In this document: positions 31,580 to 43,789 of the stretch, in pieces
Layout of the letters: the number at the start of each line of letters is the position of its first letter
How positions within the stretch are numbered: the stretch's first letter is position 1
Assembly (NCBI GenBank): GCA_019054805.1
Contig: JAHQIY010000003.1
Span: forward strand, 3,596,001-3,660,000
Direction of reading: 5' to 3'
DNA length: 64,000 nt
Source: Brachionus manjavacas
Lineage: Eukaryota > Rotifera > Eurotatoria > Ploima > Brachionidae
The notes under the pieces: generated by a model
What the model saw: only the letters and a program-made list of their open reading frames with translations
Database searches by the model: none
What the model was told of the DNA's origin: nothing
Translations under genes and position numbers: made by a program

Positions 31580-33349
31580 AGATATTTAAATTTTCTTTAT
31601 TATCAAAGTCTTTTAAATATAAGTAAAAAATTTGATAAATTGGATCAATAGGAAGAAATTTTTTTTACGTGTAAAAATTTTATTTTTGATTTTATAATGG
31701 TCTACAAATGTTATTATTTTAGGAGTTTTGTCTCGTTTTCATTAATTTTCTATAAACTGATAAATAATTATATTAATTTAAAATCTCCTTATTAATTCAG
31801 TAATTTGTTTTAATTTTTAAGATTTTTGCAGAAATTTTGTCAATTTAAAATTTCAAAGACAATTAAATGCTGGGCTAATGGTTATTTCAATGTTTGTTAA
31901 TGCTTTGAATTTTCGATTGATTTTGCTGAGAAACAATCAGAAAAATAAAAAAAACGTCTTATAATAAAAAAATTAATTTTATTAAAAAAGTTTGATAAAT
32001 CATCGTTTCATGATTGATCACGTAGAGGTTTGTTTGATGATCAACTCAATGGATTAGCTCTGTGTCAGATCGAAGCCTTCGCTTAAAAAGGAACTTGAAA
32101 AGGAGATGAGTTCCTCTCCATTATCCACTAGGATAGAAAAGGGACAATAATTAAAATAGTTTGATTAACAATTTTTTAATTTTTCTTCAAATTTTCTATT
32201 ATTTATTTTCTCCTGCGGATATTTAAAAAAATAAAGATTTTAACTTGAAGTTCACGTTTAAATGATTAAATTAATCGAGAACTTCAAGTTTTACATTGAA
32301 TACTTGGAGCTCTCGAACTTTATTTTTATATTTTAATAAAAACGACTGACTCGTGGTCCAGCCACCGGTCAGCCAACATTTTTATTTTTTTCATAAATGA
32401 AAAATGAATAAAATTAAGAAACAATTTATTAAAGTTAGAAAAATTCAATTCAACACATATCAATTTTATTAGTTAAAAAAAAATAAAAGCTAACATTTAA
32501 CAACTATTTAAGTTTACCAAATAACTAAGATTTAATTGATTAAAGCTTAACTGATTAAATTCTCAAAATTAGCTTTTTTTTATTAAAATAACATCTTGAC
32601 TTTTTGAATTTGTGTTCCAAAAATTAATTTGAAGTACTGATGAAATTTTTTGTTATATATATTTGTTTATATATATTTATATATATAGAAATTAACTTTT
32701 GCATATTTATTATTTATTGAGAAGATTTTATTTTAAATTAATAGTTTTTCACTATTTTAAACAATAATTAACTTGATTCGATTGAATGATTGTTTATTTA
32801 ATTTTTTAGTGTGTTTAAGAACAAATTTGATTCATTTTATTCAAAAGTTAATTTGTCTGACAAATTCTAATTAGTATTTTTTGAATTTTAATTGACCATA
32901 TTGATTCAACGATCAAAAAAGCTAAATTTAAGTATAAACAAATAATGGATTTAAATAGATAATAAATAAACTTATATAGAAATATATGATAAGAATATAA
33001 TTCTTAAAATGGTAATGATCTGAATCGAGATTGTTTAGATCGGTAAAAAAAAAATTTCAGTCTGCATTGTATTTACTTCATAATTTAATTGAAATAATTT
33101 AAAATTATTTTTCCAATTTTTAAACAATAAAATTAATTACTAAAATTGACAGAAATGTACGAATAATTAAATTTGACATTTATTTTTCTATTTCGATCAA
33201 TTTTTATCTTTATTTTCTATGGAAACAAAAAGCACTTTTATTTTTAAAAGATAAAAAAAATAATTTGTTTCAAAGATCATTTTAAAATTATATATTGATA
33301 AGAATTAATTTAATGGATGGTCTCATAAAAATCAAACATTATTGACTGA
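31580..33349. other. AT-rich sequence without recognised genes
   Basis: Contains a (TA)n-rich patch at 32650-32690 and a GC-richer, non-coding patch at 32025-32150. I could not assign either. Confidence 0.4.
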
Positions 33350-33580
33350 ATTTTATTTAAATAATCGAAAACTTTTTCTTTTGAAATTTAATCTTAAATT
33401 TTAAATTATTTAAAATAATGAATATTTAAACGACCTTTTAAATACTATCTCTAAACAACCAGATTATTATCAATTAAAATTTATTTCAAAAAAATTTAAA
33501 ATATCTAAAAAATATAATTTTTGGGATGAAATTTTTAAAATTCATCACTTTATGCTTGATTATTGTAATATTGATAGAAA
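33350..33580 (+). repeat. LINE-free paralogue of the copy-2 insertion site
   Basis: Matches the flanks of LINE copy 2. Some 18 bases at 33421-33438 occupy the position where the LINE sits in the other copy. Confidence 0.7.
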
Positions 33581-34049
33581 ATTTTTTGGATTACATTTAA
33601 TGACATTTAAAACTTTTAAGGAAAAGTAGATAGATAAGAACAAAGATATTTTATTTAAGTAATATTTTTTTTTAATTAAAAAATTTAATAACATTTTATT
33701 TTTTACAACTTTTTAATTTAAATATTTTCAGATAGTTTTTTTTTAAATGAAGACTGAAAATAAAGTGCAAACTATTCTGAACTTCCTTGGAGAAAGCTTA
33801 AATCCTAAAAATATAAATTGAAAAAATTAAAATAGCAGCATGAAAAATGGTGCCACTTATTAAACATTTAAAACTGACCTGTTCCATGTTTGACATAAAC
33901 AATTGTAAAAAGCTCTAACTCATTTCGTTAATAAAAATATCCAATCTATATCATAAAGACTCCAGGGTTTAAAATTTTCCAAGTACTGAAGATAGATTCG
34001 ATCGATTCGACATGATAAAATTATTAATACAAAAGGAACAGAAATAGAA

Positions 34050-34385
34050 TGAACTGGTACTCTTCTATCAGAAGAACCGCAATCAGTGTGGAAGAAGGAC
34101 CAGCTGACTCTTTTCGTGGTACCTAACACAAGTTTTACAGGCAATTTGTCAGGAACTATCCGCCAAGAAATACCTTCTTCACAAACAGAGCCATCCCATC
34201 TTGGAATGAACTACCCAACTTGGTTAAGAACGCAACTACTGATGAGCAATTCAAGGACGAGTACGACAAATACAAAACAGGTATCCCATCAGATAACCCA
34301 AGACGAACATGTCTGCTATAGCTAGTTACCAGCTTCGCGAGCCATTAGCTTCCTTTAGATTAATTAATAATAATAATAATAAATT
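34050..34385 (+). pseudogene. LINE 3' fragment with (AAT)n tail
   Basis: One plus-strand frame reads PPRNTFFTNRAIPSWNELPN and then DEQFKDEYDKYKTGIPSDNP before a stop at ~34320. This is the 'FF.NR....WN.LP' ending of CR1/Jockey ORF2. A short 3' UTR ends with an AAT microsatellite (34363-34381). It is heavily 5' truncated. Confidence 0.65.
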
Positions 34386-35109
34386 TTCCAGTAATTGTTA
34401 TAGTAGCTAAAATAATAGCTAAAATTTTTAACTACCCAAATTAAAGATAATGACCCACTGAAAGAATTTTGGTCTATCTCCATTACACTAACTATCTACT
34501 AACTAAATTCTTATTAATTGAATAAGTAGTGGAAATTAAAATGAGAAAATAAAATATGGGAAAATTGAATGGAAACCAAATTTTAGTTGAAGAAGAACTT
34601 TCTGTACTGATTAACTTCATTTAGAACAGCACAAGTATTCGTCTTTAATCTTAATTTTTAAGAAAAAGTTCATGAATCACACGCATCATTGGAAAAAAAA
34701 AATAAAGTGGAATTCATCCCCTAAGAAGTAAAATCAGTTAATTTTTAATCGTTAAAAATTTTAAAAATTGTAATCAATAATTTATCATCCATATCGCGAT
34801 GATTAGTAATAACATGCTGTATTCTATTAATTTTTTCTAAATTTTTTAATTATCTTTAAAAATCAAAGTATTTAGTATCAAAGAGATTATCTCATTCAAG
34901 GTTTAAACTTAAATTTAAATTTAGTATTAATTAATAGCATTATCTTTTAACATGAGTATCTTAATATTCAAAAAAAAAAATTAAAATACAAACTTTCAAT
35001 AGCAGCGCCTTATTTTCAGCCAAGATATTACTTTATTAATTATAAGTTTAAAATAATTGTATTTAAATGTTTGAAGGAAAATTAAATTGTTAAAATGAAA
35101 AAACATTTG
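34386..35109. other. AT-rich sequence without recognised features
   Basis: Nothing supported. Confidence 0.4.
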
Positions 35110-35935
35110 ATTATATGTATTTATAGTTTATTGATATATCCTTCTAGGCAAGCTTCAATTAGATTTTTTTAATTTTTTGTAATTTTGCAACTTTGAAATT
35201 AATTTCAAAGACTTAGATAGAGCATTCCACTTTGAAACCATTCTGTTGGTCAGAAAGTTATATTTTGATGTAGCTTTTTTGCAAATTTCTTTCTCTAGCT
35301 TCATGTTATGTTTTCTTCTCAGGTTCAGATTCAAACTTGTAGTTCACACCTTTCATTAGGTTAATATTCTCATGATGGTTGACTATTTTGAACATTTGAA
35401 TAAGATCCCTTCTTGTTCTACGGTCTTCTAAGCTCATTAAGACCATTAACCTTTCTTGGTACGACTTTTCATTCAAACATTGGACTAGCTTTGTCGGTCT
35501 TCTTTGGACTCTTTCGACATTTAAGGTCATTTAGAGATAACAACACCAAGGTCTCTTTCTTCAACAGTTTTTTTAAGGGTCACTGCTCCATCCAAGATTG
35601 GAACTGTATATCCAGTTTTATTCCTTTTTCGGACAATATACATTGTTTTACACTTCAGTATATTTAGCTCAGTATACCATTTTGTTGTCCAGTTACTTAA
35701 TACGAAGAAATCATTATGAAGTTGAGTCGATCCTAATTCATTCTTACTAAAAAATCCTAATATTTTCAAGTCGTCTGCATTTGAAAGACATGGACTTTGA
35801 ATTGAATTCAATAGATCATTTATGTAGATAACGAAAAAAAAATGGGCCTAAAACCGACCTTTGAAGGACGCCACTAGTGACCTCTTCCCATTCTGACACT
35901 ACATCACCAAGAACAACTCTTTGCTTATTTAAAAT
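35110..35935 (-). pseudogene. LINE ORF2 fragment from mid-RT to C-terminus
   Basis: Minus-strand frames give NKQRVVLGDVVSEWEEVTSG, then VIYINDLLNSIQS with NADDLKI in place of the catalytic YADD (35745-35760). EERDLGVVISK, VERVQRRPTKLVQCLNEKSY and NFLTNRMVSKWNALSKSL follow. The YADD-to-NADD change and frameshifts (one in a T-run near 35840) make it inactive. It is truncated at 35935. Confidence 0.7.
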
Positions 35936-38900
35936 AAAAATTAATTAATTTAATAAAAGTAATTGAGGCATCAACTACAGGCAGTCTCTAGAACATGAGT
36001 TAACACTTCTTTCCACTCTGAATTCCAGTATTTAAAAATTTTTAAAAAGTTTTAAAAATGGTTGTTTACTTCGCCTGTCGATTTAATATTGTGATCTTGA
36101 GGATTATATTTTATTTTTTGAATTTGATTGCCAATTTTTGGGTTAATAAAGTTTAACTCTCGAAGCGCCCAAGGGAGTCGTTTGACTTTTTTTCAAAAAA
36201 TTTAAATTCCTATTTCTTTTGAGTTAAAAATAAATTTAAAAATCTGTTTGAAAATTTGGTCAATACTTTTTGGAATAATTTAAAATTTTTAAAAAATCAA
36301 AAAATTTCGCTAGATTTTCTTTCTTCTTTTAAGTGATTATTTAAAAAAGATAAGTTTTTTTTTCGATTTTTCATTTGTATGGTTGATACTAAATTGAAGT
36401 AGTCCGCATATTATTTTAAATTTTAAATATAATAAATTTTAGCAATGTTTATTTGACTTATTTTTTAATTCATTTACATAAAATTTTAAAGTTGTACACA
36501 TCTACTTTAAAATGTAGAATTCATTAGATATCATCTAAAAATGAACTTAAAAGTGGAAATTTAGCCTAAGCACCAGCAAAACTGTTTTTAATTTTTATTT
36601 AAAAGTTTTATTAATTTTAAATTAAATAAAAATAACTTGATGTTTTAATTCAAAGTTTACCAAATAACTAAAGCGTGATGATGTTTAAAAATATTAAAAT
36701 CAATCCTCAAAATATCAATTTAATTAGTTCTAGTAGATTAATTGCCTATGATAAGTTAATTTTATGAATTTTATTATTGATTTAATTGAGCGAAGCGTCA
36801 GTTTTTGATCGTACCAGTCATTCTTGATTTTTTGCATATAATGTTTTAAATGATCAAGTTTTTATTAATTTTGTAATTTTAAAACTAATAATAGATAAAA
36901 ACAAATTTCAAAAAATGCAATTTTCATATTTACTAGCTAACAGGTATTAAGATTGAAATGAATCATTATATTGAAAATATTATAAAAATTTCGAAAGAAA
37001 TTATTTCATCGAAAATTCAAAAAAATAATCAAACAAAAAAAACATTGACGGAAATAAAATTTTAACCTGGCCCAATAGAATTAATTTTGATATAAAAAGA
37101 ATAAATAGTTTTTAAAAATTCGTAAAAACACTTTAATTTAAAAATTATAAGATAACAAAAATTTAGCATCGAACTTAAATGTAAGAATTTTTAAAAGTAA
37201 AAAATATATCTCGAATCTTTTTTTTTCAATATTAGAATAAATTGTCTTAAATTTTTTGACAAATTATTTTTCAAAAGAATTTTTATTTGTTTTCTTTATA
37301 AAAATTAAACCTATGTGATTTTTCTATGAAACTGTGTGTATGATTAATTAAAGTATGGCATAGTAAAATTTCAAGCATTCTTTCTATAAATAATAATTTG
37401 TGAAACAGAGTTTTAAATTTTTTTCCGTAAGTGCAGTTGGTGAAACAAAAGTTGTTTAGTTTTGTTTTATTTATGAAACAATTATATTTAACTTCTTCTT
37501 ACTGGAAGTCTATTAGTAAAATAAAAAAAATATTTATTTTTGTATTGTTTTAACTTGATTTTTTAAATTCAGCTCATAAATTTATTTATCATATTTTTCC
37601 ATCATTATTATTAAGTACTTACTTTTGGAAGTACCTGGACTTGAAGTTTTATGATTTTTTACATTTGGATTTTTAAAAAATTAAATTAAGTTATAAATAA
37701 AAAGTAATTATTATCGAAATTATGAGAAAAAAATATATATTTTACCAATCATCTTAAACTAAAAATTACTTAGATTAAATCCAAAGATGAGCGAAAAATT
37801 TCACTTTCTCAGGTATCTGCGAATGAATCTTCTGAGAATGGTCCTATCTTATATATCGGAAAACACTGTTGGTTTTGAATTTTTACACTCAATAAAGGTC
37901 TTTAAAAAAACACTTTAATAAAATATCTTTCTTGGAATAAAAAAAAATTTGTTTAATTTAAAATATTCTAAGGGAAATTGAAAAATAAAAGGTCAACCTA
38001 AGAAATAGCAGAATAAAAAAGCGTTAACATTTACACTAACAACACTTTAACATAGCTATGTCAATTCAGATTAGAATTTTAAGGTACGCTAAATTTTTTG
38101 CACTGATGATGACTAAGGGTCAATGCAATCCACAAAAGTTTAAAATTTGACATGGTTCCAACTAAATCTAAGCTCCTCTTAGACATTTTTCTATCAAAGT
38201 AAATAGATTATCAACAACTAATAGAAGACCTGGATGAGTATATAACAAATACAGCAGTATTAAATCCGAAGTTTCACCGGCTGAAAAATTTAAATAAATA
38301 TTAAATTAATAAAGCTAATAATCTTAATTTTTAATCTACTTTCTTTGACGATTTATTTGATTGTATCTCATTTTATAATTAGTTTTTTGAGTTCCCGTAT
38401 CATTGTAATTGATCTCTTAGTAGTTCAGGAATTAGTTCTATTTTATTTGTATGTAAATAATTATTAGAGATTTTTTTTATAATTAACTCTTTAAGATTTT
38501 TATTTGAAGATAATTGTTTACTCTCTATCTTTTTTAGATTGTCTAAAAGTATTGGAATAATGAGAGCCACAATTCTTAAAACATAGACGCTTTAGCAAAA
38601 ATCTTGCTAAACAACTTATTATATTTATTATTAACTGATAGTATTATCTTTTTTAATATTCAAAAAAAATAAAATACGAATTATCAAGGCGGATAGACTT
38701 CCATACTCAATCTTGTTCTTTGATGGAACTTTTTGGCTAAATTAAAATAATTTTTTATTTTTGCATTTTAAAATTTTAAATTTTTCTTGCAATAATTCAG
38801 AAAATTTTTTATTTGAATATTCAAATATTCTAAAATATTGCACAAAAAATCTAAAAATATGAAAATGAAAAAATATAATTTTTTTTACATATTGCCGTAA

Positions 38901-39505
38901 TCAGTCATTCTTTATTTCAATTTATCTATTTTAGCTTTTAAATTAAATTTAACTCTATATTTATTTTCCTTTTTGAATTTTGATCTTTTTCTAATGATTT
39001 TGATTATATAAGCTCAAGTATTTTAAAAATTTCGAAAGCCAAGTAAAATTACTTGACTTTGAAACAGGAATGTCTCAGGTCCCAAATTAAAGTCCAAGCC
39101 CGGACTTTAAAAAAGAAAAAATTTAAAGTCTTTACGTTAGACTTTAAAAAAAGTCCGCATTTGAACTTGACCTGATACTTGTGACTTTTAAAGAATTCTG
39201 CTTTGAAAGGACTTTTAAATTTTTTTTTTTTATTCTGCACATGTTTATTACAATTCAATATAAAATTTATCATCATTAAGCCATTAAGGATGCAAAAAAT
39301 TTGGTCCCATTTATCTCACATGTAGCATAGCTTGTTGATCCAACTTTTTCATTCGAATTTACCATCTGGCATAGACTATCGAGTCCAAAACATCATTAGC
39401 TTGGTCTTAAAATTATTTTACAAACAATTTTACAATTTAAAATCTTCCCAAAAGCACTCTCTTTGATCTCAATGTGGAAATGACCAAAACAGATAAATTA
39501 AAATG
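35936..39505. other. Long AT-rich gene-poor stretch
   Basis: I see no convincing gene. The small plus-strand ORF at 37787-37918 (43 codons) and the 39049-39276 ORF lack supporting signals. The 39040-39240 stretch has several copies of AAAGTC/GACTTT, related to the palindrome just downstream. Confidence 0.4.
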
Positions 39506-39566
39506 CAGAGTTGTTTAAAAGTCACAAGTCAAGTCCGGACTTTGACTTGACTTGTGACAACTCTGT
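39506..39566. repeat. foldback palindrome
   Basis: GTCACAAGTCAAGTC (39521-39535) and its complement (39544-39558) form perfect 15-base arms. Outer CAGAGTTGT..ACAACTCTG extends them after a short insertion on the left. It may be fused ends of a hAT-like MITE, since CAGAGTTG is a common hAT start. Confidence 0.6.
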
Positions 39567-39635
39567 TAAAATGAAGTATTGATTTAAGATTTGATGGAAA
39601 ATCAAATATTTAAAAAATTTTAAAAATCAATTATT

Positions 39636-39861
39636 TTATTTTATTTATTTGTTTTCTGTACCGAGCTAGAGCTCCTTCAGAATAAAGTAAAAAAAATAAA
39701 AATAAAGTTATTAAGCTAAAAAAATGTAAGTTTAAAAGACATATATTGGAATAGTAATCTGATAGTAGAAAAGAATTTATTAGGTTGTAATGGTATGATG
39801 CATTTTGTGAAATGTCTAGTGAGATTTGGAACATGTTGCCTGGTCTAGATGGCATATTCAA
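39636..39861 (-). pseudogene. LINE 3' end with hairpin and (AAAT)n tail
   Basis: On the minus strand a short LINE-like C-terminal reading (NMFQISLDISQNASYHY) is followed by TTCTGAAGGAGCTCTAGC and a CTCGGTACAG-type hairpin arm, then AAATAAATAAA. The same 3' end recurs at 42.2, 50.0 and 54.9 kb. Confidence 0.55.
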
Positions 39862-40379
39862 AAATTAGCGCTCATTAGTTCCGTAACAAATGTTCAATCG
39901 GCCTCTCATTCAAATTAAAATTATGGCCCAATCTAGAAATAAAATCTAAGTAAAAAAAGCATGCTCATCAATAATCACTTTCATATGATTGAATTTATTA
40001 GCTTAAACTAATCAAAATAATTAACAAATAAAGTTCTCTTAGAGAAAATATTAAATTTCAAAAAGAGATAATAGAGAGAGATAGAGAGAGTATGTTACTC
40101 AATAAATGAGCATATGCTACGGAACTAAGAGTTTAAAAGAAGCGTTTTTTTTCTTCTTTTTTTTCATGTTCTCTTTGTATTGTTGTTCTAGTATTTGTTA
40201 AGCATATCTTGTTAATAAATGTTGATCAAACGATTGCCTGAAAATATTAAAACAATAAAATAAAAAAGTGTGTGTGCTAATTAATTTTGGCTCTACAAAA
40301 TTCCTTTACTAATTCTGCTTTTGAGTAAATATTTACTTTTTGATAAGTTGGATGAGAACATGCCGATCATTAGACCATT

Positions 40380-40595
40380 TTATAAACATAGGAAATTTTT
40401 CCGGTGCCAAGCGATCACGACTCGGCGCCGAAAAAATTCGCTCTGTGCTCCGATTGGCATTTCACGTTCCATGTTTAATCTAGCGTTACCAAATCTTAAT
40501 TGTCTTTGACTAATCACGTGATCCAGGCACTCAACGTCACGTAAATTGTCTAGAACTGCTTTGATTAGTTCTTGGCGATTTAAAATGTGAGCCAT
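40380..40595 (-). pseudogene. small GC-richer ORF, possibly a LINE ORF1-like remnant
   Basis: The ATG frame reads MAHILNRQELIKAVLDNLRD for 71 codons and is clearly GC-richer than its flanks. An overlapping frame continues past it as SRDRLAPEKFPMFIKWSNDR to a stop near 40330. That second reading resembles RYRLKPTRNNAITSIFIFWS at 63.5 kb, so the two may be remnants of one family with a frameshift in each. I cannot name it with confidence. Confidence 0.3.
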
Positions 40596-40734
40596 AAATT
40601 CAATGCTTATCAGATATTAACCTAAATTAGAAAGATGCGATTAATTTCTGCTCCTCCACTCTCACATTCACGGCTTTATCTATTTTTAATTTTAATTCCC
40701 AACGAAAAGCCCAAAAGCCGGCTCTGTCGCTTTC

Positions 40735-40825
40735 AAATTCAATTCGTCAATTCTCCAACTGTAATTGATACTAGAATATTTAAAAAACACCTTTTTGAAT
40801 ACAGAGCTCTTTGTTTGTACTAAGC
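40735..40825 (+). pseudogene. LINE C-terminal fragment
   Basis: FQIQFVNSPTVIDTRIFKKH..EYRALCLY then stop has the 'vnS..v..FK..L..y' form of a LINE C-terminus. The copy is very short. Confidence 0.3.
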
Positions 40826-42224
40826 CGCGGCCCCCATTATCTATTTATCAATCTGTTCCTAACAACAAAAATTAAAAATTATCTCTCTCTCTCTCTTTTT
40901 ATGATTTTTTAAATATCTCGCGGGTAAAATTAAAATTTCAAACACAATCAAAAACAGGTTCTCTCTCTTTTATGATTGTAATTAATTAAAAAACAAAATT
41001 TGAATACTTTTCATTTCATTCGATACCTTTAAAGATAATTTATTACTTTTCTAAATGTTTAAAGCTCAAATTAACTGCTTAATAACTAATGGCAAGAAAT
41101 GCTTTGACACACAACTAAATAAACAAACAAAAATTTTATTAAAAATAAAATATTGCGTATTAGCATTTTTTTCGAACTAATTAAAAATAAAATAAAGCTT
41201 GGATGACACTGGATGATGTTCATGTGCCCATTGTTCTTTATCCTTTTATCTTTGAGTTTGCTCTTGAACTTCCCATTCTAATCATATTTTTTTGTTGAGA
41301 AATTTCTAAAATTAAAAAAAACTGAAAATTTTAACTTTTTGAAATTTTGAAAATACGTTGTTTCATTAAAACTCAACATTTAAGCATGTTAAAATTTGAA
41401 ATATAATTACGCAATTATTTCTGAAAATGTAAAATAGAAAAAAAATTTATTCATTCCAGAAAACACCACGTAGGTGATGAAAGAATATTTGAATATCAAA
41501 TTAGAAAAAATTTTAAGAAGTTTGTTAAGTAACTCTATTATTTTTCTTCTTGTTTCTTCCCGGTACTCTTTGTTTAGGCAAAATTTTGAAGATTCGGCAA
41601 TTCCATTTTTTTTCTCTCTAAATTTAATTAATGCGTTATATAAAGTTGGTTTGGGGTTTATTTAAAAGTTTATTCTCCTCATTTTTTTGATGTTTCATGG
41701 TAATTAAAAAGACTAGTCTCAATAAAGACAATAAGTTGTCAAATTGTGTACTGTTTGTAATTTCGATTGCAAAAAAAATTCAAAATTTATAAGAATAATT
41801 TTTTTTTCAATTTTTGATTTAAACCAATCTTCTTTAGTGAATAAAAATATATTGTTTGTGACATTGAGTCCAATGAAATTAAATTAGTGATCGATTAAGT
41901 GTCTTCTGTTAGTCAATTTGAAAAAGTCGGCTAAATTAAATAGCTGGTTTTAGAAAATGTTTTTGCTTAAAATCTCAATGTTAGATTATTTTTTATTGTT
42001 AAAATCAAAATTATCTAATTTAATTTTTTAATTATTTTATTGTAAGAATTCTAGCCGACTTCTCTTTATTTTTGTGCAACACAATCATAATTTTTTAGTT
42101 TAAATACCATTTGGGGCTGATAGAAAGTTAATACCCTCACACTAGTTGATTAAATAGAATTTTACTAAAATCTTGTTAAATCCCTTATGTCGCGACCCAA
42201 ACAAAAGCAAAGAAATATCAAATA
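40826..42224. other. AT-rich sequence with a (TC)n run at 40881-40898
   Basis: No gene recognised. The 41474-41665 ORF is Leu/Ser/Phe-rich without recognisable homology and is not called. Confidence 0.4.
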
Positions 42225-42300
42225 TTTGTTTTCTGTTCCGAGCTAGATCCCCTTCAGAATAAAATAAAAAATAAATTAGATAAAAATAAAGTAAAATAAG
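42225..42300 (-). repeat. solo LINE 3' end with hairpin and A-rich tail
   Basis: TTTGTTTTCTGTTCCGAGCT and CCCCTTCAGAATAAAAT repeat the structure at 39640-39690 almost exactly. Confidence 0.6.
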
Positions 42301-42747
42301 CTAAAATAAAATTTAAAAAGACTTTTATTGAAATAAGGTGTTATTTTTATTTTTGAGATATGTACTTTAACGTTTGTCTCTTTCTTATTCATCAACCATT
42401 AAATAGTTTAGTAAATAAATGACAAATGAACAATCCTGTTAGCTTATCATTGAAATAAAAACAAGCTGTTATGCAATGGACTCTTGAGCTTAAAAGCAAA
42501 AATCCTCGGTCCACTGTACTAGTGGTTTGATTGATTTATTTGTTTTCCAAGATGACTTGCTAGAGCTGTTACCCAGACGTGTCACTTATTGATCAGCTAT
42601 TCAACTTATGCACAAGAATAAGTAATAATTATACTTGCCACATTTCTAAGAAGTTAGATGGTTCGTAATGCTGACAAATGCATTTATCGGTCAGCTCTCA
42701 TCTTGCTTTAATTATAAGCTCGGGTTCTTTACACGAGCCTATAGGTT

Positions 42748-42850
42748 TAAATAAAAATTTCATTCTTAGAACTTCAGAACGTTCAATAACTTAAATAAAG
42801 CTTTTAAAGAATATACATATTGTGCCATTATTAAACCGGTAACAGTGTTT
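42748..42850 (+). repeat. ~100-bp direct repeat, copy 1
   Basis: ATAAAAATTTCATTCTTAGA, ACTTCAGAACGTTCAATAAC and AAACCGGTA recur in order at 43199-43304. Confidence 0.75.
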
Positions 42851-43198
42851 ATTCTTCCAATGGTACCATCATTGACCCATTTGTCTGGTTGAATTCAACG
42901 GGTCAGATATTCAGTTTGTAGAGGAATTTAAAAGAAATGTTGTTCGTGGTCCTTGTTTTTTGACACTTTCACACTCAGTGAGCAAAAATAGTTGATATTT
43001 ATTAAAAAAAAAAAAATTTAAATTTAATTTAATTGTGAAAAAAAACTCAACTTTGATTGAACTAATTTTACTTAATCTTTTAACATTAGTTTTTTCTTAA
43101 TATTTTAAATTGGATTTGGATCCTACTTTCCAGCATCACCATTGAAGAAAATAAAATTCAATCTAAAAAGAAAACTGAATTAACCAGCCCATGGGTAC

Positions 43199-43304
43199 AA
43201 ATAAAAATTTCATTCTTTGGACTTCAGAACGTTCAATAACTTAAATAAAGCTTTTAAAGAATATATAGCTTATATATACCAAATTAAACCGGTAGCATGG
43301 TTTT
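43199..43304 (+). repeat. ~100-bp direct repeat, copy 2
   Basis: Second copy, ~450 bases from the first and ~490 bases beyond the 3' end of the Pax gene. It is highly similar except for a variable AT-rich patch before AAACCGGTA. Confidence 0.75.
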
Positions 43305-43699
43305 CAAATTGAAATTTGAAACGAATCAAAAATTAAAAAAAAAACTTTTAATAGAATATTTTTATATAGAATATAAGAATATTTTTTTACTATGTAGCTA
43401 AAAGAAAGCGTTCATTTGAACTGACCAAGCTGAATAAATTGGTCCCGACAATGGTTTGAGGATAGATGTCGACCAAACTTGTGTCTTTTTTGTCAATTAG
43501 CGCCTTGGATCATAAATGAATAATTTAAAAAGAAATTTAATTTAATATTTTATTGTCAACTAAAAAATTTTTTTGAAAACATTTTGCACTCAATTTCGAA
43601 ACAAAAAAAAAACATAAGAAATTAAAAGGCCTTTCTTTTAATTTAAAAAATAACATAACCAAATAAAATTTATACAAAAAAGCAAATAAAAAGAGATAT

Positions 43700-43722
43700 A
43701 GAGATAGAGAGAGAGAGAGAGA
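43700..43722 (-). repeat. (GA)n microsatellite beyond the Pax stop codon
   Basis: GATAGAGAGAGAGAGA-type run. On the Pax sense strand it is a CT-rich stretch ~70 bases past the stop, just after an AATAAA candidate (complement at 43749-43754). Confidence 0.8.
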
Positions 43723-43789
43723 AAAATTAAAAAATTGTCTTTTTTCTTTTTATTATTAATTAAAGATAAAAAATTAAATGGGTGCTATT

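Noticed and set aside
37787-37918. 43-codon ORF MSEKFHFLRYLRMNLL..
   Set aside because: Plausible residues but no TATA box, no family and high chance expectation; too weak to list as a gene.
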